From DATAOG01 sp963798075 (GTDB lineage: Bacteria; Pseudomonadota; Alphaproteobacteria; Geminicoccales; Geminicoccaceae), in the NCBI GenBank assembly GCA_963798075.1, contig CAWCRU010000029.1, forward strand, positions 186,001 through 250,000: a stretch of DNA of 64,000 bases. The letters run 5' to 3'. Below, one piece after another: positions 45,294 to 53,677 of the stretch; within the stretch, counting starts at the first letter, position 1, and each line of letters opens with the position of its first letter. A model generated the notes under the pieces. It did not search any database. It saw nothing but the letters and a program-made list of their open reading frames with translations, and was not told the origin of the DNA. The position numbers were made by a program, and so were the translations under genes.

Positions 45294-46079
45294 TCAGTCG
45301 CCCCGGTCGATCGCGCCCAGAATGGCGCCCGCCGCGCGCTGCATAAGGAGCGTGTCGAAACCGGTCAGGATCAGCCGATGGCCGCGGCCGATCATGGCGT
45401 TCGCGACCTCGCCGGTCAGCGCCAGACCGCCGAGATGGACCGGGCTCGCGGCGATCGCCTGCTCGGCGCGCATGATCGCGGCCTCGACCTCGGCGTGCGC
45501 CGGCCCGTCGCGATAACCATAGCTCATCGCCAGATCGAACGGCGCGATCAGACAGGCATCGACCCCCGGCACCTGCAAAATGGCATCGATGTCGTCGATC
45601 GCATCCTTGTGCTCGATCAAAAGGATGCAGAGGATCTCGCGGTCCGCCGGGTCGGCGTAGGTCTGCATGGTGAGGCCGAAGCGGGCGGACGCATAGAAGG
45701 GCCCGAAGCCGCGCTCACCCGCGGGCGGATAGCGCACGGCCCGCACCGCCGCCTCGGCATCGGCAGCGCTGCGGATCATCGGGAAGATGATCCCCATGGC
45801 GCCGGCATCGAGCACGGGCTTCGCCAGCCAGTGCACGTTCCAGGGCACCCGCACGATCGGCGCACAGCGGCTGCCGGCGGTCGCGGCGATCATGGCATGG
45901 GCGGATTCGATCCCGATCGGCCCGTGCTCCATATCGAAGAACAGCCAGTCGAAGCCCGCCGCCGCCAACACCTGGGTGAGGTGCACGCTCGGCATTGAGA
46001 CCAGCAGGCCGATCGCGGGTTTGCCTGCCGCCAGGCGCGCCTTCAAGGGGTTGATGCCCAGACCTGCGGCCGTCGTCAT
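45294..46079 (-). CDS. HpcH/HpaI-family aldolase
   Basis: A 261-residue class II pyruvate aldolase fold. Active-site residues by motif are DMEHGP (His base), VRVPW (Arg), LLIEHKDA (metal Glu) and APFDLAMS (metal Asp). This family cleaves 4-hydroxy-2-ketoheptanedioate and related hydroxy-keto acids. It starts at 46079 with a good GGGAG site upstream and lies 6 bases before the M23 peptidase gene. A paralogue is at 47194-47952. Confidence 0.88.
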   Translation of the reverse strand: MTTAAGLGINPLKARLAAGKPAIGLLVSMPSVHLTQVLAAAGFDWLFFDMEHGPIGIESAHAMIAATAGSRCAPIVRVPWNVHWLAKPVLDAGAMGIIFPMIRSAADAEAAVRAVRYPPAGERGFGPFYASARFGLTMQTYADPADREILCILLIEHKDAIDDIDAILQVPGVDACLIAPFDLAMSYGYRDGPAHAEVEAAIMRAEQAIAASPVHLGGLALTGEVANAMIGRGHRLILTGFDTLLMQRAAGAILGAIDRGD

Positions 46080-46124
46080 CCCGCTCGCTCCTCCCGTTGG
46101 TTTCGCCGAGTGTGCCCGGCGGCG

Positions 46125-46916
46125 TCAGCGCAAAAGCTCGATGGCATCGCCGCGCCGCACCATCCCCTCGACCAGGACCGCGGCGTACACGCCCGCCATG
46201 CCCTCGTGGGCGCGGGTGACCTTGCGCAGGACGTCCGGGCTGGCCTTGGCGGTATCGGGGTCGAGCGTGATCATCTTGCAGCGCGGATCACGTTCGAGGA
46301 TCGAGACCACCGCCTTCGATCCGAGCCCGAGCCTGCGGCCGACGAAGCCGTCCTCGGCGAACCCGGCCGCGGCGCCGAGATCGAGGTAGACGTTGGCGCG
46401 AAAGCGTCGCTTGTCGAGCGCGATGCCGATCTCTTCCGCGAGCTGCCGCACGGTCTGGATCGAGAACAGCGAGACCGGGCGGCAATCGGTCAGCGCCCGC
46501 TCGGAGCGCAGGAGTGTGAGCGCGCGGCCGTCGGGGCTGCCCTCGCCGAGCCTGCGGATCAGCGCCGGGTCATCGACCGCCAGCACCTCGCCCGCCGGCG
46601 TCTCGACCTCGACCGCGAGGGCGGCCGGATCGCCGGGCAAAGGCGTGATGCCGGGCCCGATGGCCTCGGCTGCCGCCAGATTGGACGGTCCGGCGGCCTG
46701 GTCGGGATGACGGAACCGTGGCCGATACAGCAGCATCGCCTCCTGCTCGCGCCCGGTCAGATAAGGAAAACCCGCCGGCCGGGTGGAGCTCTTGAAGGCG
46801 AACAGGCGGTCGCCGTACACGCCGGCAAAGCCGATGAACGCTTCCTCCAGCTCCTCGCCGCGCATGCTCTTGACCGGATAGCGCCAGAGGCTGTCGACCC
46901 GGCCGATGGTGCTCAT
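46125..46916 (-). CDS. MOSC-domain protein with MOSC_N beta barrel
   Basis: A 263-residue protein. The N-terminal MOSC_N begins GRVDSLWRYPVKSMRGEELE and the MOSC domain carries the candidate molybdenum-binding Cys in ERDPRCKMITLDPDT, followed by the family's GVYAAVLVEGMVRRGD. MOSC proteins transfer sulfur to or from the molybdenum cofactor or reduce N-hydroxylated compounds. It is 45 bases from the aldolase gene and in the same direction. The 277-base gap upstream of it holds nothing I can support as a gene. Confidence 0.88.
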   Translation of the reverse strand: MSTIGRVDSLWRYPVKSMRGEELEEAFIGFAGVYGDRLFAFKSSTRPAGFPYLTGREQEAMLLYRPRFRHPDQAAGPSNLAAAEAIGPGITPLPGDPAALAVEVETPAGEVLAVDDPALIRRLGEGSPDGRALTLLRSERALTDCRPVSLFSIQTVRQLAEEIGIALDKRRFRANVYLDLGAAAGFAEDGFVGRRLGLGSKAVVSILERDPRCKMITLDPDTAKASPDVLRKVTRAHEGMAGVYAAVLVEGMVRRGDAIELLR

Positions 46917-47193
46917 ACCGGCAGTCCTTCTCCGCTATCGCGACCGATCGGCGGCGTTCCTTGCACCCGGCGGAGGAGCCGGGCACCGGCCATGCAGCCG
47001 CTCGACGAGATCGCCCGCCACGCGGGATCCTGCTCCTGCTCGCCGGGGTCGAACGATGCGCCTTGCGGATTCGGCCGTCAAGGCGACCGGGGCTGCGGCA
47101 TCGGGTCGGCAGCTGTGGCTTGAGGTCCGGCCGGCCGTGGGCTAGACCAGCGCCGGCGGGCTTCGAATTGCAACCGAACCGGGAGGACGGCAG

Positions 47194-47952
47194 GTGGACA
47201 CCCGATTGCGCGCGGTCTGGCAGCGCGGCGAGGCCGCGGTCAATGGCTGGCTGTCGATCCCGAGCAGCGTGACCGCGGAGTTGGTCGCCCGCCAGGACTA
47301 CGATTCGGTCACCGTCGACCTGCAGCACGGGCTGATCGACTACCAGTGCGCGCTGACCATGATGCAGGCGATCAACGCCGCCGGCGATGCGACCGTGATC
47401 GCGCGCCCGCCCTGGCTCGAGCCCGGCATCATCATGAAGCTCCTGGACGCGGGCGCCTGGGGCATCCTCTGCCCGATGGTCAACACGGCGGCCGACGCCG
47501 AGGCGCTGATCCGCGCCTGCCACTATGCGCCGCGCGGCCAGCGCAGCGTCGGCCCGACCCGGGCGATGATGATCCACGGGCCCTCCTACATCCAGGGCGC
47601 CAACGAGGTCGTGATCACGCTCGCGATGATCGAGACCCGCGAAGCCCTCGACAACGTCGAAGCGATCGCGCGCACGCAGGGCCTCACCGGCCTCTACATC
47701 GGGCCCTCCGATCTCGCCCAATCGCTCGGCTATCCGATCCAGCTCGACCCGACCGCGCCCGACGTCATGGCGGCGATCGAGCGCATCCTCGCGGCCGCCA
47801 AGGCGGCCGGGATCAAGGCCGGCATGCACTGCATGATGCCGGACTACGCCCGGGCGATGGCGAGGAAAGGCTTCGATTTCGTCACCTTGGGCAACGACGT
47901 GCGCATGCTGTCGGCCGAGCTCGCCGCCCGGGTCGGCGCCTTTCGCGCCTGA
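47194..47952 (+). CDS. HpcH/HpaI-family aldolase, second copy
   Basis: A 252-residue paralogue of the aldolase at 45294, with DLQHGL (His), ARPPW (Arg), AMIETREA (metal Glu) and GPSDLAQS (metal Asp), all catalytic positions intact. The GTG start at 47194 has GGGAGG 8 bases upstream. Overall similarity to the first copy is modest outside the motifs, so substrates may differ. Confidence 0.87.
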   Translation: MDTRLRAVWQRGEAAVNGWLSIPSSVTAELVARQDYDSVTVDLQHGLIDYQCALTMMQAINAAGDATVIARPPWLEPGIIMKLLDAGAWGILCPMVNTAADAEALIRACHYAPRGQRSVGPTRAMMIHGPSYIQGANEVVITLAMIETREALDNVEAIARTQGLTGLYIGPSDLAQSLGYPIQLDPTAPDVMAAIERILAAAKAAGIKAGMHCMMPDYARAMARKGFDFVTLGNDVRMLSAELAARVGAFRA

Positions 47953-47986
47953 GCCGGCGCGCGACCGGGCGCCGCAGCCGGGACGG

Positions 47987-48002
47987 CCGGGGAAACCCCC
48001 GG
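47987..48002 (+). terminator. GC hairpin after the aldolase gene
   Basis: CCGGGG (47987-47992) pairs with CCCCGG (47997-48002) around AAAC, 35 bases after the stop. No T-run follows, so termination by this stem alone is uncertain. Confidence 0.35.
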
Positions 48003-48071
48003 GCTTAACCTTATCGACGGCTTTTTGCGTTATCGCCCTTCGCCAGCGATCGCGAGCGGAGGTCTTCGGTC

Positions 48072-50294
48072 ATGCTCGAAGAGAGTACGGCGCCGGCGCT
48101 GCCTTTGGTCGAGCGCCAGGGCCTCGATCCGGCTCTGGTCAACGGCGTCGACGCCGGGCGCCTGGTGATCGGCGCCGGGGGCGATGCGGCCATCGTCTTC
48201 AAGGACGAGGTGGCGGCGTTCCAGAACGCGCTCGGCGTCTATCTGATCGCGCCGGACGGCACGATCCACGACCCCGAGATCGTGTTCGCCCGGATCGAGG
48301 CGGCCGAGGCCGATCCGCGCTTTCCGTTCGCGCGGCCGGGCGGCGGCCCGCTGCACGCGGGCGACGCGGTCCAGCTGAGCGAGCTCTACAGTGCCGAGCA
48401 GCTGGCGCCGGGGACCCAGTTCGGCCTGTTCCTGATCGCCAATGGCGCCGCACCGGGGCGCGGCCAGGCCGCGCTGCTGGCGGACGATGGTCGGCTCGAG
48501 CTGGTCTCGCGCGCGAGCGGCGCGCCGGCCAGCATCTTCGATCCGGCGGCCGACCTCGCACTCCGCCACATAGCGGCCGACGGCACGGTGCGGGGGATCC
48601 GGGGCGAGCTGTTCCACACTGCCGATCCGAGCCCGGGCGACCCGCTCGCCAATCCGCTCGACCCCGACGGCCGGGGCCACGTCGTCTCGCAGGCCGACCC
48701 GGCGAGCGGCGGCCTGCTGATCGGCTTCGAGGATGGCCATGACTTCGATTTCAATGACGTCGTGATTGCGGTCGTGCCGACCCCCTCGCCGCTCAATACG
48801 ATCATCGGCACCGAGGGCGACGACCAGCTGATCGGGACCGCCGGCGCCGACCGGATCGACGGCCTGGCGGGCGACGACCAGCTGATCGGCGCGGGCGGCG
48901 ACGACAGCCTGTTCGGCGGCCCGGGCGCCGACACCCTGATCGGCGACGATCCGGTGGCGCTCGGCAGCCAGACCGCGAGCGCGCTCGCGACTTGGCCCGC
49001 GAACGACCAGGAGCTGGCGCTCACGCTCACCACGCCGGCCAGCGCCGGCGATGGCCGGGTCGATCTGTCCGGCCTGATCACGCTCGGCAGTCACTTCGGC
49101 GAGACCTACAATGTCGCCCTCGTGCTCGACGTATCGGGCAGCATGGCGGCGGATTTCATCGGTCAGACGGCGTTGGGCGATCTCAACGGCGACGGCCTCG
49201 CCGACACCCGTCTGGATGCCATGATCGCGGGCGTGGACGGCCTCGTCCACGGCCTGAACGCGTCCGGCCTCGGCGGCTCGGTCGAGGTCGGCGTGATCCC
49301 GTTCGGGACCGACGCCGCGCTCGCCGCGACGCTCACCGCGAGCGCCGATCTCGATGGCGACGGCGCCTTCGACCTGAGTCAACTCCTGGGCACGCTCCAG
49401 CTCGACGGCGGCACGAACTACGCCCGGGCGTTCGACGCGACCCTCGACTTCCTGCAGGGTCAGCCGGCGGCGACCAACCTCGTCTATTTCGTATCCGACG
49501 GGCAGGGCTTCGGCGATTTCCAGCATGATCTGGCACTGCTGACCGATCCGGCCGGCCTGCATGCGACGATCGCCGCCTTCGGCATCGGCGCCGAGGTCAG
49601 CCCCGGGCAGCTCGGGCAGATCGACAACTCCGGCGGGGCCGAGCTGGTCGCCACGCCCGAGGAGCTGAGTGCCGCCCTGGCGGCGGCCCCACTGCCGGCG
49701 GCGGCGATCGCCCGGGTCGATGTCCTGCTCGACGGCAGCCCGGTCCAGACGCTCGGACCGGACGATCTGCAGCCGACGCCGCTCGGCCTTGCCTATCACA
49801 CGAGCATCGAGGGCCTCTCTACGAGTAGTGGTGCCAGCAACGCGATCGGGGTCGTGGTGACCGCGGCCGGCGATCCCGGGGTCGACCTGTCTGTGCACCA
49901 GGAGATCCTGGGGGCGGGCACCGGCGCCGATCGTCTGGTCGGCGGCCCGGGGCCGGACGTCCTGGTCGGCGGCGGCGGGCCGGATGTCTTCGTCTTTCAA
50001 AGCGCCGGCGACGGGGTCGACCGGATCCTCGATTTCAACGCCCGCGCCGGCGATTCTCTCGACCTCAGCGAGGTGCTCGCCGGGACCGGGCCGGCCGCGC
50101 TCGATGACCAGGTGGTCCTGTCGGCGGTCGATGCCGACGGCGGCGGCCGTGCCGACGACATCCAGCTCGCAGTCGATCCCGACGGCGCCGGTCCGGCGGC
50201 GCCCGCGGTGCTCGCGGTGCTGATCGACCCGGTCGGTCTCGCGGCCAGCGTGAGCGCCCAGGAACTCGCGGACGCCGGCACCCTCGTGGCCTGA
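48072..50294 (+). CDS. DUF4114-RTX-VWA multidomain secreted protein
   Basis: A 740-residue acidic protein without a signal peptide. Residues ~215-235 (LIGFEDGHDFDFNDVVIAV) are the DUF4114 signature. A block of RTX-type nonapeptides follows (GTEGDDQLIG, TAGADRIDG, LAGDDQLIGAGGDDS; 246-292). Next is a von Willebrand A domain with MIDAS DVSGS (353-357) and two dockerin-like DLNGDGLAD/DLDGDGAFD loops (about 372-435). A second RTX pair lies near 615-643, then a C-terminal domain (DRILDFNARAGDSLDLSEVL) like peptidase M10 serralysin and type I secretion C termini. It is probably exported by a type I secretion system with calcium-driven folding. No transporter gene is adjacent. Role as adhesin is inferred. 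Confidence 0.83.
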   Translation: MLEESTAPALPLVERQGLDPALVNGVDAGRLVIGAGGDAAIVFKDEVAAFQNALGVYLIAPDGTIHDPEIVFARIEAAEADPRFPFARPGGGPLHAGDAVQLSELYSAEQLAPGTQFGLFLIANGAAPGRGQAALLADDGRLELVSRASGAPASIFDPAADLALRHIAADGTVRGIRGELFHTADPSPGDPLANPLDPDGRGHVVSQADPASGGLLIGFEDGHDFDFNDVVIAVVPTPSPLNTIIGTEGDDQLIGTAGADRIDGLAGDDQLIGAGGDDSLFGGPGADTLIGDDPVALGSQTASALATWPANDQELALTLTTPASAGDGRVDLSGLITLGSHFGETYNVALVLDVSGSMAADFIGQTALGDLNGDGLADTRLDAMIAGVDGLVHGLNASGLGGSVEVGVIPFGTDAALAATLTASADLDGDGAFDLSQLLGTLQLDGGTNYARAFDATLDFLQGQPAATNLVYFVSDGQGFGDFQHDLALLTDPAGLHATIAAFGIGAEVSPGQLGQIDNSGGAELVATPEELSAALAAAPLPAAAIARVDVLLDGSPVQTLGPDDLQPTPLGLAYHTSIEGLSTSSGASNAIGVVVTAAGDPGVDLSVHQEILGAGTGADRLVGGPGPDVLVGGGGPDVFVFQSAGDGVDRILDFNARAGDSLDLSEVLAGTGPAALDDQVVLSAVDADGGGRADDIQLAVDPDGAGPAAPAVLAVLIDPVGLAASVSAQELADAGTLVA

Positions 50295-50303
50295 GGTGCC
50301 GGG

Positions 50304-51284
50304 CTACAGGTCGACCACCACCCGGCCGCGGACCCGGCCCTCGATGATCTCGCCGGCGAGGCGGGGCAGGTCCTCGAGGGTCGCCGGCTGGATCATGTCC
50401 TCGAGCAGGCGCAGATCGAGGTCACGCGCCAGGCGCTGCCAGGCGGCCCGGCGCGGCGGTGCCGGCTGGTAGACCGAATCGATCCCGAGCAGGTTGACGC
50501 CCCGCAACAGGAACGGGATCACGGTCGCCTTGAGCTCGCTGCCGCCGGCGAGACCGACGGCCGCGACCGAGCAGCGATATTTCATCTGGCCAAGCACGCG
50601 GGCGAGCGTGGTGCCGCCGACCGCGTCGATGCAGCCGGCAAAGCGCTCGGATTCGAGCGGCCGCGGCGAAGGCTCGGCAAGCTCGGCGCGCTCGATGATG
50701 GTGCTGGCCCCAAGCCTGCGCAGATAGTCGTGGCTGGCGGCCCGGCCGGTGGAGGCCGTGACCTGGTGGCCGAGCCGGGCGAGCAGTGCGATCGCCACCG
50801 AGCCGACGCCGCCGGCGCCGCCGGTCACCAGCACCTCGCCCGCTCCCGGCTGGAGGCCGTGGCTCTCGAGTGCCATGACGGCGAGCATCGAGGTCAAGCC
50901 CGCGGTGCCGACCGCCATCGCGTGCCGGGTCGTCCAGCCCGCGGGCAGCGGCACGAGCCAATCGCCCTTGAGCCGCGCCCGCAGGGCGTAGCCGCCCCAC
51001 CGGCGCTCGCCGACCCCCCAGCCGGTCAGGATCACGGCATCGCCCGGCCGCCAGTCCGGGTGCCGGCTCTCGACCACGCGGCCGGCGAGATCGACCCCGG
51101 GCACATGCGGGAAGCTCTTCACCAGCGGCGCCTTGTTCAGGATGATCAGCCCGTCCTTGTAGTTCAGGGTCGAGTGCTCGACCGCAACCGTGACGTCGCC
51201 CTCGGGCAGGCGGGCCTCGTCCAGCTGCCCGATCGCCGCGGTGATCCGGTCGTCCGCCTTGGTCAGCACGAGCGCCTTGAACAT
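50304..51284 (-). CDS. AcuI/YhdH-type medium-chain reductase (acryloyl-CoA reductase-like)
   Basis: A 326-residue zinc-free MDR protein of the AcuI/YhdH group, which reduces acryloyl-CoA with NADPH. It has the N-terminal LNYKDGLIILNKAPLVK, the PGVDLAGRVVES segment, GWGVGERRWGGYA, and the Rossmann loop VTGGAGGVGSVAIALLARLG. I chose the ATG at 51284 with GGGAGA upstream. It is convergent with the RTX gene across nine bases and codirectional with the kinase-like gene upstream. Confidence 0.88.
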   Translation of the reverse strand: MFKALVLTKADDRITAAIGQLDEARLPEGDVTVAVEHSTLNYKDGLIILNKAPLVKSFPHVPGVDLAGRVVESRHPDWRPGDAVILTGWGVGERRWGGYALRARLKGDWLVPLPAGWTTRHAMAVGTAGLTSMLAVMALESHGLQPGAGEVLVTGGAGGVGSVAIALLARLGHQVTASTGRAASHDYLRRLGASTIIERAELAEPSPRPLESERFAGCIDAVGGTTLARVLGQMKYRCSVAAVGLAGGSELKATVIPFLLRGVNLLGIDSVYQPAPPRRAAWQRLARDLDLRLLEDMIQPATLEDLPRLAGEIIEGRVRGRVVVDL

Positions 51285-51322
51285 CGTTTTCTCCCGTCTC
51301 GTCGTTAGTTGGACGAGGCTCG

Positions 51323-52807
51323 CTACCGGGTCAAGACGAGCGCGTCCCTGGCGGCCGCCGCCACCTCGTCCGCGGGCTCGGAGCTGTCCAGAACGTGCCA
51401 GGCGAGCGGTCCGGGGTCGACCTCGAGCTGCGCTTTGACGACGCTCGCGGTCGCATCGGAGGCATCGCCGCGGCGCGCCTCGACCCGGCGCGCGAGGATC
51501 GCGGCCGGCGCGCTCAGCCAGAGCCCGTCGAACGCCGCGCCCGCCGCGCGCGTGACCTGTTCGACCCGGGCGCGATCCCCGCGATCGAGGAACACGGCAT
51601 CGACGATCACAGCCTGGCCGCCAGCGATGAGCCCGGCCGCCCGCGCCATCAGACAGCGGTAAACCCGGCGCGACACGCGCTCGTTGTAGGCCCTGGGACC
51701 GAGCCGCTCGGTCGGAGCAACGCCGCAAAGCTTCTTGCGGATGACGTCGCTGCGCAGCAGCACGGCGCCCGGTGGCCGCCCGAGCGCCGGCGCCAGCGCG
51801 CGGGCCAGCGTCGACTTGCCGGTCCCGGAGACGCCGCCGATCGCGACCAGCCGCGGCGGTTCGGGCGCCAGGCAGGCGAGCGCCAGCTCGAGATAGGCCC
51901 GCGCTGCCTCGATCTCGCCGCCACGTCCTGGCGCGCTCTCCTCGAGGTCCGCAGCAAAGCCTTGGACCTTGGCGCGGATCGCGGCCCGAACCGACATGAA
52001 GAGCGGCAAAAGAGCGACGCCGCCATCGTCCCAGCTGGCATCGAGATAGCCGCTGAGCAGACGTTGGGCGAGCGGCCGCAGGTCGCGATGGCAGAGGTCC
52101 ATGAGCAGGAAGGCGAGATCATAGAAGGTGTCGATCGTGGCGAGCGCCGGGTCGAATTCCAGGCAGTCGAACAAGATCGGGCGATCGTCCAGCTGGACGA
52201 TGTTGCCGAGGTGGAGGTCGCCGTGGCAGTGGCGGACGAAGCCCGCATCGCGGCGCGCCTCGAGGCGGGCGCGTTGCCGATCGAGTTCCGCAAGGGTGCG
52301 CCGGGTCAGCTCGTCGACCTCGGCGCGCGCGAAGATCCGGCCGGCGAGGCCGTCAAGATCCGCGGCATTGCCCTCGATCACCTGGCGCATTCCGGCCTCG
52401 CCGCCCTGATCCCCACGGCGCTCGGCCCGTTCGTGGAACATGGCGACCTCGGCGGCCAGCGCGTCGATGGTCGCGAGCGTCAGCTCGCCGCGCCGCGCGA
52501 CCCGGTCCAGGAGCGCCGACTGGTCGAAGCGGCGCATCTCGAGCAGCCATTCGACCGGTCGGCCCGTGCCTTCGAGCGCGTAGCCGCCATCTTGGGTGCG
52601 GTGCACGCCGACCAGCCGGCGATAGAGCATGGGCGCGGTCCGGCGATTGAGCTCGAGCTCGGCCGCGAGGGCGCGCCGCCGCTTGGCCAGGCTGGAAAAA
52701 TCGAGAAAGCTGTAGCGGACCGGGCGCTTCATCTTGTAGGCGCGCTCGCCGACCAGGAAGATCACCGCCGCGTGGGTCGTGATGCGCTCGACCTCGGCAT
52801 CCGGCAA
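51323..52807 (-). CDS. Two-domain protein: aminoglycoside-phosphotransferase-like and P-loop kinase
   Basis: A 494-residue protein. The N-terminal domain is APH-kinase-like: KMKRPVRYSFLDFS, HGDLHLGNI (catalytic loop) and DCLEFDPALATIDTFYD. The C-terminal domain (about 325-490) is a P-loop kinase with GVSGTGKSTLAR and RSDVIRKKL, as in the gluconate-kinase/AAA_33 type. Such fusions are widespread with unknown substrate. The start is uncertain: the best frame start is TTG at 52807, yet the family usually has about 25 more residues, and the upstream in-frame codons (LPAGTTPDAEPALLDALSRG) look like coding sequence but hold no ATG or GTG before a stop near 52919. A lost base near the 5' end is possible. 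Confidence 0.78.
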   Translation of the reverse strand: MPDAEVERITTHAAVIFLVGERAYKMKRPVRYSFLDFSSLAKRRRALAAELELNRRTAPMLYRRLVGVHRTQDGGYALEGTGRPVEWLLEMRRFDQSALLDRVARRGELTLATIDALAAEVAMFHERAERRGDQGGEAGMRQVIEGNAADLDGLAGRIFARAEVDELTRRTLAELDRQRARLEARRDAGFVRHCHGDLHLGNIVQLDDRPILFDCLEFDPALATIDTFYDLAFLLMDLCHRDLRPLAQRLLSGYLDASWDDGGVALLPLFMSVRAAIRAKVQGFAADLEESAPGRGGEIEAARAYLELALACLAPEPPRLVAIGGVSGTGKSTLARALAPALGRPPGAVLLRSDVIRKKLCGVAPTERLGPRAYNERVSRRVYRCLMARAAGLIAGGQAVIVDAVFLDRGDRARVEQVTRAAGAAFDGLWLSAPAAILARRVEARRGDASDATASVVKAQLEVDPGPLAWHVLDSSEPADEVAAAARDALVLTR

Positions 52808-53111
52808 GCCGTAGGCGGCGCCCCGGCTCAGGGCGTCGAGCAGGGCGGGCTCGGCGTCGGGCGTGGTTCCGGCAGGCAGCGCTCGATCCCCGAGGCTCGC
52901 CTCAGCAGGCGATGAGTATCAGCAGATGGTAGTGGCCGAGCACGTCAGAGCCCTCCGCGGCGACCGCCGTCCGGGCCGCGGGCGCACGCGTCTGCGATGA
53001 TGCATGAGCCGAGGCTGAATTGCACGACCTGCTTGGGCCGGCACCCCGTTGACTCCGATCGCAGCCTGCGACGGAGTGCCCGTGACGACGGCGAGCTCGA
53101 GGGAGAACGCG
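52808..53111. other. Intergenic region before the SpoIIAA-like gene
   Basis: 304 bases. The first ~75 are probably the missing 5' coding part of the minus-strand kinase-like gene. The remainder has no supported gene and contains the long hairpin at 53052-53077. Confidence 0.5.
53052..53077 (+). promoter_or_regulatory. Strong hairpin upstream of the SpoIIAA-like gene
   Basis: ACTCCG (53052-53057) plus TCGCA (53059-53063) pair with TGCGA (53067-53071) plus CGGAGT (53072-53077): eleven base pairs, one bulged A and a GCC loop. It lies 35 bases before the start codon without a T-run, so it could be an operator or a leader-RNA structure. Confidence 0.4.
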
Positions 53112-53474
53112 ATGATCGAAGTCATGCCGGACCTGCCCGACAACGTGCTCGGCCTGTCCGCGACCGGCGAGGTCACGGGCCAGGACTACGAGCGGACACT
53201 GATCCCGGCGATCGAGGCGCGGATCCAACGCCATGGCAAGGTCCGGGTGCTCTACCATCTGGGGCCGGAGTTCACCGGCTACACCGCCGCGGCGATCTGG
53301 GACGACGCGCGGCTCGGCATGAGCCACCTGTTCGACTTCGAGAAGGTCGCGGTGGTGACCGACGTCGACTGGTGCCGCCACGCGGTCCGCCTGTTCGGCC
53401 TGTTGATTCCCTGCCCGGTCAAGCTGTTCGCCAACGCCGAGCTGGCCGCGGCGACGGCCTGGATCAGGTCCTGA
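53112..53474 (+). CDS. SpoIIAA-like (STAS/SEC14-type) protein
   Basis: A 120-residue protein of the SpoIIAA-like family: MIEVMPDLPDNVLGLSATGE, YERTLIPAIEARIQRHGKVR, then YHLGPEFTGYTAAAIWDDAR, and a C-terminal VVTDVDWCRHAVRLF, AWI ending. I chose the ATG at 53112 behind GAGGGAGAA. These proteins are small, soluble and of unknown function; the fold binds lipids in SEC14. No sigma-factor partner is adjacent. Confidence 0.8.
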   Translation: MIEVMPDLPDNVLGLSATGEVTGQDYERTLIPAIEARIQRHGKVRVLYHLGPEFTGYTAAAIWDDARLGMSHLFDFEKVAVVTDVDWCRHAVRLFGLLIPCPVKLFANAELAAATAWIRS

Positions 53475-53677
53475 GCGGCGGGCCGAAAGACCGGGGCGCG
53501 CTGATCGAGTGGCGGGGCGGCGCACGCCCTTCCCGCAGCGCCATGGGCGTGCGATAGAGGTTGCGCAGGATCGAACAACCATGCGCCGCGACGCCGATCT
53601 GAGGGGCAAACCAACGATGACCGCCCGCCCGCAAGGCTGCCCGGCGGGCTCGACGGGCGATGGGGTGGCCTGAGCGC

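Noticed and set aside
46917..47193. Small frames in the gap before the second aldolase
   Set aside because: No ribosome sites, no recognisable pattern, and they overlap each other in several frames.
47998..48009. TTAAC before the RTX-VWA gene as a CtrA box
   Set aside because: Only a half site; the required TTAA seven bases upstream is AACC.
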